This document shows, one piece after another, positions 36,634 through 44,258 of a stretch of 64,000 nucleotides of DNA. This DNA is from Catenovulum agarivorans YM01. Its GTDB lineage: Bacteria > Pseudomonadota > Gammaproteobacteria > Enterobacterales > Alteromonadaceae. Both the position numbers and the translations under genes were made by a program. The DNA lies in the NCBI RefSeq assembly GCF_000281085.1, contig NZ_JH767522.1, positions 291,918 to 355,917 on the forward strand, in the 5' to 3' direction. Position 1 is the first letter of the stretch; each line of letters opens with the position of its first letter. The notes under the pieces were generated by a model. It was not told the origin of the DNA. It worked only from the letters and a program-made list of their open reading frames with translations, and searched no databases.

Positions 36634-37191
36634 TCACTTGAGCCATGTGCCAGCAAATCTGTTTCTATACAAACAAACGACCAAACAAAAACAGATAAAT
36701 GCGAACGGCGTAGACCCACCAGAACTTTCATCTTCGGAAGCATTATCTTTAGGGCTGCCAAAACTCACTTGCTGCTCCAATACAGAGATGTTCTCCACAT
36801 CGTGGGGAAATGCTAGCAGTGAAGGCTCGTTGCCATTGTTGGTTAAACGAAATTCAAGATCGGCCTGTTGCCCTTGCACATAGGTAGTGTCAACCAGAAA
36901 TTGACTAGTCGCATTGTGTATATCGGCCAAATCAGAATAAACTTCTACCAAAGAACCATTAAAATATACTGCGATTTCATTGCTTGCCAATTCACCTTCA
37001 AACAGCAAAGGAACAATAGTTGTTGCATACTCTACTGAAAAGTTATTGAACCTAACCGAAGCTGTATTTTGCGAATCGGCGGGTGAAGTTTCAAAGCCAT
37101 AGTATTTAATTTCAACTTGGTCTGCTGCAAACAAATGGCTAGAGATAAGCGTTAAACATACAACAATAACACGTGTTAGTTTTTTCATCAT
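36634..37191 (-). CDS. Secreted protein of unknown function with possible GlyGly-CTERM-like tail
   Basis: 185 residues from the ATG at 37191 (AGAGGG just upstream; a second ATG at 37188 is equally possible). A signal peptide ends SSHLFAAD. The mature part is beta-rich. The C terminus reads Ser-rich, then SGGSTPF, a hydrophobic cysteine-bearing stretch (AFICFCLVVCLY), then RNR, reminiscent of GlyGly-CTERM/rhombosortase sorting signals, though seven residues follow the arginines. It begins one base after the stop of the upstream secreted-protein gene, so the two are an operon. Function unknown. Confidence 0.7.
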   Translation of the reverse strand: MMKKLTRVIVVCLTLISSHLFAADQVEIKYYGFETSPADSQNTASVRFNNFSVEYATTIVPLLFEGELASNEIAVYFNGSLVEVYSDLADIHNATSQFLVDTTYVQGQQADLEFRLTNNGNEPSLLAFPHDVENISVLEQQVSFGSPKDNASEDESSGGSTPFAFICFCLVVCLYRNRFAGTWLK

Positions 37192-37192
37192 A

Positions 37193-37834
37193 CTACCCTC
37201 TTGGCCCAATAGATGCTGTTTTGCTAAACACTTTACTTTGGCTGGTATCTACTCCATTAAACCTTTCTCTAGCCATACTCATCAACCAAACATAAACTTC
37301 ACCAAATATATCTTTGCCTTCTTGTTGCACCTCTAGGTTTTCGAACGGAACTTTTAGTTTTCCAACAATCTTGGCCACATGCTCACAACCTGTTTCATTT
37401 TGAAACCTAACTGTGCCTGAAAGTTCCTGACCAACCTGTTGAGAATTGAACCTACCAACAAAAGTTGAAGTCGCTCCAAAATCATCTGTTACTTTAGCCT
37501 TAATCGCACCTAGATACTGTCCATTAGGCCTTTCATCGTCTCGATTAGCATACACATCGGTATATTCGCCAGCTGCACCTGTGGTAAAAGTCGACAACAT
37601 GACACCTGTGCTTTCATCTAAATTAAAGTTAGATTGCCAGCTAGTGTCGGAGGCATTGCACAACTCTAAACCAGAGCCTTGCTCTTTTACCGAATTTTGA
37701 CTGATTATGGTTTGAGTTATGGTGAGGTCTTTGGTGATATTGCGCGTTTCTTCCGCTTGAGTGCTATCAGCTGCTTGAATGGTAAAAGCACACAACATGG
37801 TTAATACACTTACTGAAGGTACGAGTGTTTTCAT
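37193..37834 (-). CDS. Secreted protein of unknown function
   Basis: 213 residues with a signal peptide ending IQAAD. Two cysteines are present in the mature part (GLELCNASD and NETGCEHV), probably a disulfide. The sequence is mixed, Thr/Asn-rich and beta-like; I do not recognise a family. It is the first gene of a pair with the next secreted protein, spaced by one base. A small inverted repeat (37868-37886) lies just upstream. Confidence 0.7.
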   Translation of the reverse strand: MKTLVPSVSVLTMLCAFTIQAADSTQAEETRNITKDLTITQTIISQNSVKEQGSGLELCNASDTSWQSNFNLDESTGVMLSTFTTGAAGEYTDVYANRDDERPNGQYLGAIKAKVTDDFGATSTFVGRFNSQQVGQELSGTVRFQNETGCEHVAKIVGKLKVPFENLEVQQEGKDIFGEVYVWLMSMARERFNGVDTSQSKVFSKTASIGPRG

Positions 37835-37867
37835 ATACTTATGGCCTATACTGCTAGATAAAATCTT

Positions 37868-37886
37868 ATAGTATTTTTGATACTAT
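37868..37886 (-). promoter_or_regulatory. Inverted repeat upstream of the secreted-protein pair
   Basis: ATAGTAT (37868-37874) and ATACTAT (37880-37886) flank a 5-base spacer, about 35 bases before the first start codon. It could be an operator or a leader hairpin; nothing else supports a role. Confidence 0.3.
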
Positions 37887-37974
37887 CCAATTAATCCAGC
37901 AGAGTAAACCGCTAACACTTACAGATGTGAATAACCCGTATCTTTGGCTATAAAGTTAATATGCACAAACGGAG

Positions 37975-38217
37975 TTACTTGTAAAACGCTTCAACAGTGC
38001 CTTTTAATTTAATCAACAAAGGCTGGCCACGGCGGTCTAACGCTTTTGGTGATGGTACCTTTACCCAACCTTCGCTGATGCAGTATTCTTCAACATTGTT
38101 GCGCTCTTTGCCGTTTAAACGAATGCCAATTTCGTGTTCAAAACATTCTTTAACAAAAAATTTGCTACGTGAATCACTGGCTAAACGGTCTGGTAATGCT
38201 GGTTTGTTATCACTCAT
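37975..38217 (-). CDS. DUF3297-family small protein
   Basis: 80 residues that match the DUF3297 pattern throughout: PALPDRLASDSRSKFF, GIRLNGKERNNVEEYCISEGWV and a C-terminal DRRGQPLLIKLKG. It is a common small cytoplasmic protein of proteobacteria with no assigned function. It is monocistronic, in a gap between the secreted-protein pair and the UPF0149 gene. Confidence 0.92.
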   Translation of the reverse strand: MSDNKPALPDRLASDSRSKFFVKECFEHEIGIRLNGKERNNVEEYCISEGWVKVPSPKALDRRGQPLLIKLKGTVEAFYK

Positions 38218-38310
38218 TTTAGAAACCTAAAAGTAAAACTGAAAAATAAAAGTGCGTTATTGTATACCTAAGTCACTAGAATATAACAATGCTTTATGCG
38301 CACACATTGG

Positions 38311-39573
38311 TTATTTGCGCCTTAGCCAAAATAATGAGCCAGACACACTTTGCCAAGCTTGTTTACCGCCAAAGATCAAATAATAAATAGCTTCATTTTT
38401 ATCACCCAAACCAAACACATGCGGATTTTCTTTGGGCATTTTGGCTTGGCCAGTTAAAAATTTTTCTATGTATTTATTGTATTTTTTCAGTTGATTTTTC
38501 GCATCGCGCGCTTGTTTACTGTCTTGCTGCTGGGCAAATAACATCAAAGCTTGGGTTGCCAAAGTAAACGCAGATTGCTCGTCAAAACGCGTTAATAGAG
38601 TTTGTACCTTATCCCATTGCTGTAACAGCACATAACAATTTAGCAAGCGGTATCTGTTGGCTTGATTATCATTTGGGTTCAGCTCTAACAGCTCAGCTAA
38701 TTCATCCGCACAAGCTTGGTAGCGCTTTTCACTAAAAGCAAACTCAGCACGACGTGCGCGCAACATCATATAAGCACGAGTATCTTGAATTAACCAAAAG
38801 TGTCCTTTGTTTTCTTCAATAAAACCTTCACCAAAACTTTGGACAAATAAATCGATTACCCCACTAATCGCCTCACGAATCGCAGGTGAATCATCGTTTA
38901 ATAAGATATCGACCATCTCATTAAGCTCGTCCATTTCTTGCTGCTCTTGCTCTGTATATTCAGGTTCGTCATACATGTTGGCATCGAAATTAGAGTTGGG
39001 CTGTGCATCTTCATCAAAACGCATTGCAAAAATGGTGTTGTGGATATAAGTAGATAAGTATTTTTTATGATGCAGTAAAATATCAACAAACATGCGCTCG
39101 CTGTCTATTTCTTTGCGCGCCTGTTTAAGGCCTTGGAATATTTTTAATGCGCCAGTTAATTCTTTAAGCTCACTTTTTTGCTTTGAATTGAGCGAGGTCT
39201 TATCGATTAACTTTAACGCTTGCAACATGCCTTTTGTCCAATTCGGTAACGGCTTATTAGCAGCTAATGCTTCTTCGTAGTTATTTTTAGATAGCGCACA
39301 CTGAGTTGGCAGCTTAATTTGCTCCTGCATTATGCTTTGCATTTGCAAGTTATACAGCTGCATCAAGGCATTAATTAACTGTGTATCTTCTTGTGATTCA
39401 AAATTAAATTCACCAAACAAATCGCCGTACCATTGATTCGGCATCACCATGCCTGGGTTAACCCCCAATCCCAATAAATACCCTTGGATATAATAATAAT
39501 CAGGTTGTTTATCAGAAAATTTCGCCAGTTTAATAACTTGCGCGCGAATTTGTTGTTTGCTTAAGGGTTGCAC
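38311..39573 (-). CDS. UPF0149 (YecA-like) protein with C-terminal TPR-like region
   Basis: About 420 residues from GTG 39573; an upstream in-frame TTG at 39633 would add 20, but would overlap the region opposite. The N-terminal ~160 residues carry UPF0149 features (YYYIQGYLLGLGVNPG, PNQWYGDLFG). An acidic stretch (about 205-225, EPEYTEQEQQEMDELNEM) follows. The C-terminal ~150 residues form helical repeats (ARRAEFAFSEKRYQACADELAELLELNPND) and end with NPHVFGLGDKNEAIYYL, reminiscent of ST7-like TPR proteins. Molecular function is unknown. Confidence 0.78.
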   Translation of the reverse strand: MQPLSKQQIRAQVIKLAKFSDKQPDYYYIQGYLLGLGVNPGMVMPNQWYGDLFGEFNFESQEDTQLINALMQLYNLQMQSIMQEQIKLPTQCALSKNNYEEALAANKPLPNWTKGMLQALKLIDKTSLNSKQKSELKELTGALKIFQGLKQARKEIDSERMFVDILLHHKKYLSTYIHNTIFAMRFDEDAQPNSNFDANMYDEPEYTEQEQQEMDELNEMVDILLNDDSPAIREAISGVIDLFVQSFGEGFIEENKGHFWLIQDTRAYMMLRARRAEFAFSEKRYQACADELAELLELNPNDNQANRYRLLNCYVLLQQWDKVQTLLTRFDEQSAFTLATQALMLFAQQQDSKQARDAKNQLKKYNKYIEKFLTGQAKMPKENPHVFGLGDKNEAIYYLIFGGKQAWQSVSGSLFWLRRK

Positions 39574-39649
39574 AATGAAAAACCTGATTGAACATAAAAA
39601 TTGCGCTAATGCTAACCTAGATGGCCGCTGCAATAAACTTTTGTTTGCT

Positions 39650-39849
39650 TATAGGCTAAATGCTAAAGTAATAGACAAGCTAGCGCATGATCTGCGCACT
39701 GCATTTCCAGACATGAAAGGGTCTTCACCAAGAAATCTAAAATACATGCGCTCTTTGCAGCTTCATGGCCTAGTGCAGAATTTGTGCAAGCGGTACTTGC
39801 ACAATTACCTTGCTATCACCAATTTGCGCAAAAATATCTTAAAAATAAC
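39650..39849 (+). pseudogene. Remnant of a DUF1016/YhcG-type PDDEXK nuclease gene
   Basis: In one frame the DNA reads AKVIDKLAHDLRTAF and SPRNLKYMR (DUF1016 N-terminal signature); from about 39753 the match jumps to another frame, reading FAASWPSAEFVQAVLAQLP before a stop at about 39849. The expected continuation is MRxFAxAWPDAEFVQ, so one base has been lost. The rest of the ~330-residue protein is missing. The open frame running through it from 39575 (ATG) is therefore not one real gene. Intact relatives are predicted nucleases of mobile or defence-associated context. Confidence 0.75.
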
Positions 39850-39886
39850 TAAACGAGTATTGAGCAGATCGAGAAGGCGATTCGTC

Positions 39887-40171
39887 ATGTACTATTTAAT
39901 TGAGCACAATCGCACCAGTAAAGAAACACAATTGGCGGAATACAGCGACTATGCCGGTGCACAAATGGCGGGTTTGCAAAAAGAGCAGCAACATTTTCAA
40001 AATAACCATCACGAAATGGAAGTGGTTGTATTTGAAGCCAACTCAATTGATGACCTTAAACGCACTCACAGCCGTTATTTTGTCAAAGCAAAAGAAAAAG
40101 ACAACACAGCAGGCGCTTTGCTTGCGGTGGGGTTAGTAGGTTTGGCTGTTTATTTGTTAAGTAAGAAATGA
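39887..40171 (+). CDS. Small membrane-anchored hypothetical protein
   Basis: 94 residues starting MYYLIEHNR; the ATG at 39887 has AAGG about 10 bases upstream. The N-terminal ~70 residues are hydrophilic and helical (GAQMAGLQKEQQHFQ), and the C terminus is one membrane helix (GALLAVGLVGLAVYLLSKK). It lies in frame with the upstream pseudogene remnant, but the protein begins cleanly here. No family recognised. A terminator hairpin follows. Confidence 0.6.
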   Translation: MYYLIEHNRTSKETQLAEYSDYAGAQMAGLQKEQQHFQNNHHEMEVVVFEANSIDDLKRTHSRYFVKAKEKDNTAGALLAVGLVGLAVYLLSKK

Positions 40172-40222
40172 GTTGGGATAACAACAGATAAAACCGGCCA
40201 TTGGCAAGTGCAAGAATAAAGC

Positions 40223-40243
40223 AAAGGGCTCATGGAGCCCTTT
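40223..40243. terminator. Bidirectional terminator between the small membrane-protein gene and glmS
   Basis: AAAGGGCTC (40223-40231) with GAGCCCTTT (40235-40243), 3-base loop, followed by a T/A-rich run on the plus side. It lies between convergent genes, so it may serve both. Confidence 0.7.
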
Positions 40244-40271
40244 ATATTATTTTCCAGTTGCGGATAATGCC

Positions 40272-42101
40272 CTACTCAACTGTCACTGACTTAGCCAAGT
40301 TTCTTGGTTGGTCAACATCCGTACCTTTAATCACAGCCACGTGGTAGCTTAATAACTGTAGCGGAATTGTGTAGACGATTGGCGCGATAATGTCGTCAGT
40401 TGGTACAACGTTGATCACCCGCTGGGTTTCGTCACTTTGGAATTTAGCGTCGTTGTCGGCAAACACATATAAAATACTGCCGCGCGCACGCACTTCTTCA
40501 ACATTTGAATGCAGTTTTTCTAATAATTCGTTGTTTGGTGCAACAACTATTACTGGCATTTCAGCATCAATTAACGCGATTGGGCCGTGTTTTAATTCAC
40601 CTGCTGCGTATGCTTCTGCATGAATGTATGAAATTTCTTTCAGTTTTAACGCACCTTCCATCGCTATCGGATACTGGTCGCCACGGCCTAAGAATAATGC
40701 ATGGTTTTTGTCGGCAAATTCTTCAGCTAAATCTTCAATTTCTTTATTGGCTAATAAAGCTTGCTCAATTTTGCCCGGCAGTTGCATTAACGAAGCACAA
40801 ATTTCTTTCTCGTTTTCAGCAGTTAAACCTTTTTGTTTGCCTAAAGCTAATACCAAAATAAGCAATGACACTAACTGGGTGGTAAATGCTTTAGTTGAAG
40901 CCACACCAATTTCAGTACCTGCGCGAGTCATAAAGTTGAAGTCTGATTCACGGACTAATGACGAGCCTTGCACGTTACAAATAGTTAATGACGACAAATA
41001 ACCTTGCTCTTGCGCTAAACGCAACGCTGCTAATGTGTCAGCCGTTTCACCTGATTGTGAAATAGACACAAACAAGCTACCTTCGTGCACATAGAATTTG
41101 CGGTAACGGAATTCAGAGGCAATCTCAACACTACAGCTTACGTTGGCGTATTGTTCAAACCAATATTTAGCCACCATACCTGCGTGATAACTGGTGCCAC
41201 ACGCAACTATAGTTACGTGTTTAATTTTTGGAATAACTTCTTCAAAACCATTACCAAAAATACCAGCTTCTACACCTGCTGAAGTTAAACGACCTTCTAA
41301 TGTTTGACGCACACAAGTTGGCTGCTCGTAAATTTCTTTCATCATGTAGTGGCGGTATTCACCTTTGTCAGCCGAGTCTGCTTTGGCATCTACAAGGTTT
41401 ACTTTGCGCTCTACTTGCTCACCATTTTTATCAAAAATTTCTACCGATTTACGGGTAATGCGTGCAACATCACCTTCTTCTAAATAGATAAAACGGCTGG
41501 TTACAGGCAATAAAGCTAATTGGTCAGACGCAACAAAGTTTTCGCCAATACCTAAACCTATAACAAGTGGGCTACCAGAACGTGCAACAACCATTTCGTC
41601 TGGGTTTTGTTGGTCGATAATTGCGGTGCCGTATGCACCTGTAACAGTTTTTGCAGCTTTTTGTACCGCAGCAAATAAGTTGTTACTTTCAGCTAAATAT
41701 TTGTGGATAAGGTGGGTCAAAACTTCAGTGTCGGTTTCAGAAACAAACTTATAACCTTCACCTTCTAGCTCTGCTTTTAATTCACGATAGTTTTCGATAA
41801 TACCATTGTGCACAACTGCAATGCGTTCGTTCGACATATGTGGATGGGCGTTGCGTTCACTTGGTTCGCCATGGGTTGCCCAACGTGTATGCGCCACACC
41901 AGTGCCACCGGCTAAAAATTGCTCTTCCAAGCTGTCAGATAAGTTTTTAACTTTACCAACGCGGCGTAATCTTTGTAATTGGCCGTTGTCGATTACCGCT
42001 AAACCGGCTGAATCGTATCCACGATATTCTAATCGGCGTAATCCTTCTAATAAAATTTCTGCTACATCACGTTGTGCTACTGCACCGACTATTCCACACA
42101 T
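40272..42101 (-). CDS. glmS: Glutamine-fructose-6-phosphate aminotransferase (isomerizing)
   Basis: 609 residues, the normal length. It makes glucosamine-6-phosphate from fructose-6-phosphate and glutamine, the first step of UDP-GlcNAc synthesis. The glutaminase domain begins with the catalytic Cys ([12 protein letters not shown]) after Met removal, with HTRWATHG and GIIENY. Two SIS domains bind the sugar phosphate ([36 protein letters not shown]), and the C terminus is [11 protein letters not shown]. It lies 2 bases after the DeoR-family gene, so the pair is one operon. No glmS ribozyme is present, as expected outside Firmicutes. Confidence 0.98.
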   Translation of the reverse strand: MCGIVGAVAQRDVAEILLEGLRRLEYRGYDSAGLAVIDNGQLQRLRRVGKVKNLSDSLEEQFLAGGTGVAHTRWATHGEPSERNAHPHMSNERIAVVHNGIIENYRELKAELEGEGYKFVSETDTEVLTHLIHKYLAESNNLFAAVQKAAKTVTGAYGTAIIDQQNPDEMVVARSGSPLVIGLGIGENFVASDQLALLPVTSRFIYLEEGDVARITRKSVEIFDKNGEQVERKVNLVDAKADSADKGEYRHYMMKEIYEQPTCVRQTLEGRLTSAGVEAGIFGNGFEEVIPKIKHVTIVACGTSYHAGMVAKYWFEQYANVSCSVEIASEFRYRKFYVHEGSLFVSISQSGETADTLAALRLAQEQGYLSSLTICNVQGSSLVRESDFNFMTRAGTEIGVASTKAFTTQLVSLLILVLALGKQKGLTAENEKEICASLMQLPGKIEQALLANKEIEDLAEEFADKNHALFLGRGDQYPIAMEGALKLKEISYIHAEAYAAGELKHGPIALIDAEMPVIVVAPNNELLEKLHSNVEEVRARGSILYVFADNDAKFQSDETQRVINVVPTDDIIAPIVYTIPLQLLSYHVAVIKGTDVDQPRNLAKSVTVE

Positions 42102-42103
42102 TG

Positions 42104-42889
42104 TTATTTTCCCGCTTGTTGTTGATTTGTTTTGGCGACCACTATAGTCACACCCATATTTGAAATTTGTTCGATTGCTTGTTTACTGATGCCGTCGTCG
42201 GTCACCAAATAAGTAATTTGTTGCCATGTAAGTTCTAGGTTTGGAATACGTCTGCCTATTTTGTCTGACTCTACCATAACAATCACTTCGCGTGCTTGTT
42301 CTGCCATTACTCGGCTTAAACCTATTAGTTCATTAAAGGTAGTCGTTCCTCTATTTAAATCAATACCATCGGCGCCTATAAACAATTGGTCGAAGTCGTA
42401 ACTACGTAAAACTTGTTCGGCAACTTGCCCTTGGAAAGACTCTGAATGTGGATCCCAAGTGCCGCCTGTCATTAAGATAGTAGGTTCGCGCTCTAATTCA
42501 CGTAATTGATTGGCGACTTCTAATGCATTTGTCATCACTACTAATCCCGCCTTTTGGCTTAGGTGAGAAATTAAACTAGAAGTTGTGCGGCCGCTGTCTA
42601 TGATAATGCGATTGTGATCACGTATAAGTTCAGCGGCTTTATTGCCAATTGCTTGTTTGGCCGCGGATAAGGCTTTTTCGCCATCTGTGATCACTTCTTG
42701 CGGCAATGGCACTGCGCCACCGTAGCGGCGTAATAATTGGCCACTTTTTTCGAGTTCAGCTAAGTCTTTTCGAATCGTAACAACTGAGGTATCGAATTGA
42801 CTCGCCAGCGCTTCGACTGTCACTTCACCTAGTTGATTGACTTGTTGGACGATTTTGTGTCGTCGCTGTTGAGTATTTCGTTTTGACAA
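42104..42889 (-). CDS. DeoR/GlpR-family regulator of glmS
   Basis: 261 residues. The N-terminal HTH is the DeoR type ([42 protein letters not shown], then LLRRYGGAV). The C-terminal DeoRC sensor domain has [21 protein letters not shown] and LMTGGTWDP. The only available start is TTG 42889; a TAA lies just upstream. It is directly ahead of glmS, as in many gammaproteobacteria, so it probably senses an amino-sugar phosphate and represses the operon. Repeated TTTCG motifs lie at its start. Confidence 0.88.
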   Translation of the reverse strand: MSKRNTQQRRHKIVQQVNQLGEVTVEALASQFDTSVVTIRKDLAELEKSGQLLRRYGGAVPLPQEVITDGEKALSAAKQAIGNKAAELIRDHNRIIIDSGRTTSSLISHLSQKAGLVVMTNALEVANQLRELEREPTILMTGGTWDPHSESFQGQVAEQVLRSYDFDQLFIGADGIDLNRGTTTFNELIGLSRVMAEQAREVIVMVESDKIGRRIPNLELTWQQITYLVTDDGISKQAIEQISNMGVTIVVAKTNQQQAGK

Positions 42890-42890
42890 A

Positions 42891-42935
42891 GTTTCGGTTT
42901 CTTAAAATTTGTTTTTATAAGTTTCGTTTCGAAAG
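42891..42935 (-). promoter_or_regulatory. Candidate operator with repeated TTTCG boxes upstream of deoR-type gene and glmS
   Basis: GTTTCGGTTTC (42891-42901) and GTTTCGTTTCGAAAG (42921-42935, containing the palindrome TTTCGAAA) lie immediately upstream of the regulator start. TTTCG-type boxes are typical DeoR-family binding sites, so autoregulation is likely. Confidence 0.45.
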
Positions 42936-43029
42936 TTTGTGCATTTTAAACGAAGCTTTTTGTTTTGTGCAATATAAAGGTGAAATTTTGTGCGTTGGTA
43001 CTCAGGAGCAAAGTTGCGCTGGATAGTTT

Positions 43030-43146
43030 GTGCAACAAAGCCCATTGGAAGCATAATTTTCTAAAAACGCTTTTCGCCAATCCATGGCCGCTCACAAAAG
43101 GCTTCCTGCCTTTTGAAGTTTTAGAAAATCAGCATTCCAACAGACT
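43030..43146 (-). repeat. Structured intergenic repeat, copy B
   Basis: 117 bases, about 87% identical by hand count to copy A. Outer arms contain AATTTTCTAAAA/TTTTAGAAAAT flanked by TTGGAA/TTCCAA. Hairpin P2 is CAAAAGGC (43095-43102) with GCCTTTTG (43108-43115). Relative to copy A, three base pairs have changed on both sides at once (one in P2, two in the outer arms). On the minus strand P3 is GCCA-TGGAT-TGGC. Confidence 0.8.
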
Positions 43147-43206
43147 TCTATCTGACATTTTTATCGCCAATTAGTCACACGCAGCAATAAATTTGCTTAG
43201 TAAGGA

Positions 43207-43306
43207 TGGGAATTTCGAATAAACGAACCAACCTTGAATTGCATGGATGCAATTCGAGAGCGCTCAGGGATGACTTGCAGCGTTTGGTGAGTTATTCGGG
43301 ATTTCC
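43207..43306 (+). repeat. Structured intergenic repeat, copy D
   Basis: Outer arms 43207-43231 and 43284-43306 are imperfect inverted repeats. P2 is GAATTGCAT (43236-43244) with ATGCAATTC (43247-43255), extended by three more pairs. GAGCG follows at 43258, then P3 (TCA-GGGA-TGA), then AGCG. Arm sequences differ completely from copies A and B, but the layout is the same. Confidence 0.7.
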
Positions 43307-43326
43307 AGCCCGTTTGCACCAACCTC

Positions 43327-43356
43327 GAAGCGCTTTTGCGAGTAATACTCCATTTA
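43327..43356 (+). repeat. Fragment F of a copy-C-type repeat
   Basis: 30 bases matching 9564-9593 with two differences (AGCG plus the right outer arm GAGTAATACTCCATTTA). The left half is absent. It begins 20 bases after copy D, suggesting rearrangement of these elements. Confidence 0.6.
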
Positions 43357-43547
43357 ACTGCTGACTTCTAGACTATGGTTTTGCTGCGCTAGCAATAAAA
43401 CCCGCAAAAGACACCGGTAGCATTTCACTCGGGTTACAATTCGTTACATTAGTGCGCATCAAGCAACAATATAATGCAAAATAAGATCTAAATATCCGCA
43501 TAAAAACGGACTAAAATGCCCCCATGTTATTTAAAAGGAAAACAGTT

Positions 43548-44171
43548 ATGTTTAGCCACAGCAAACAAACTCAAAATATAGTTAAAACAATTGGAAGTTT
43601 ACTATTTGCAACCATGCTAGCTGTGTTCGCATTTAGCGCCAAAGCAAACAATGCAGATCCTAACCAGTTACTCAGCCAAGTAGGACAAAACCTATTTAGC
43701 GAAATAAAACAACTGCAACTAGACGACAGCCAAAAACGTTTAGCCCTGCGCGATATCATCAACAAACAGCTGATGCCACATATAGATGTGGATTTTGTCT
43801 CGTATAAATTGCTCGGTAAACACGTGCGCAAAATAAATAAACAGCAGTTCCAACAGTTTTCCCAAGCAGTAGAACACTATTTATCCGTTACCTATGCCAA
43901 TGCACTTATGGCTTATAAAGGACAAGAAGTTATTTTTGAACAAAACGGTCAAGTGGAAGACAAGTACACGACAGTGAAAACACGTATTGTTGACCCAAGT
44001 GCACCGGCGATTGATTTACATTTTAAAATGCGTAAAAACGGCAAAGGTGAATGGAAAGTTTACGACATGGTTGCCGAAGGTATTTCATTGTTAAGTGCTA
44101 AACAAAGCGAAATAACCAAACGAATTTCCGATGCAAATATCGAGAAAGTGATTGCTGAATTAAACAGTTAA
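43548..44171 (+). CDS. MlaC-like phospholipid-binding protein
   Basis: About 207 residues with a signal peptide ending SAKANN. The fold-defining residues of MlaC/Ttg2D are visible: QLMPHIDVDFVSYKLLGKHVRKI, FSQAVEHYLSVTYANALMAYKGQ and WKVYDMVAEGISLL. MlaC shuttles phospholipids between outer- and inner-membrane Mla complexes. No mlaA/B/D/E/F genes are in view, so this is an orphan copy. The ATG 43548 follows AAGGA by 8 bases; an upstream ATG at 43524 is unlikely. Confidence 0.88.
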   Translation: MFSHSKQTQNIVKTIGSLLFATMLAVFAFSAKANNADPNQLLSQVGQNLFSEIKQLQLDDSQKRLALRDIINKQLMPHIDVDFVSYKLLGKHVRKINKQQFQQFSQAVEHYLSVTYANALMAYKGQEVIFEQNGQVEDKYTTVKTRIVDPSAPAIDLHFKMRKNGKGEWKVYDMVAEGISLLSAKQSEITKRISDANIEKVIAELNS

Positions 44172-44258
44172 TAAACTCTATTCCCCAAGTAACAAAGTTG
44201 TTGGCGCTACTTATTTGAACTAAGCTTTTTTAATAGCAAACAAATAAGTTAGCACCCA

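Larger units (their letters stand above)
42936..43547. other. Intergenic region with structured repeats, no gene
   Basis: About 610 bases without a credible gene. It contains repeat copies B and D and the fragment F. The rest is AT-rich and holds the promoter region of the MlaC-like gene, for which no clear -35/-10 pair was identified. Confidence 0.65.

Noticed and set aside
36589-36883. Two overlapping plus-strand open frames of 75 and 96 codons
   Set aside because: They lie antisense over the secreted-protein gene and its terminator, have no ribosome-binding site and show no recognisable protein character.
39557-40171. One 204-codon gene spanning the DUF1016 remnant and the small membrane protein
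   Set aside because: The DUF1016 signature switches frame inside it, and the C-terminal 94 residues have their own start; treated as pseudogene plus separate gene.
40100-40300. glmS ribozyme or sRNA control element
   Set aside because: No ribozyme core is visible, and that element belongs upstream of glmS in Firmicutes; here the gene is preceded by deoR two bases away.
40390-42147. Several plus-strand open frames (up to 125 codons) opposite glmS
   Set aside because: They are antisense shadows of glmS, which is conserved along its full length; none has a ribosome-binding site.
23529-43356. CRISPR array
   Set aside because: The repeats are dispersed, long, self-complementary and not regularly spaced; no cas genes are present.
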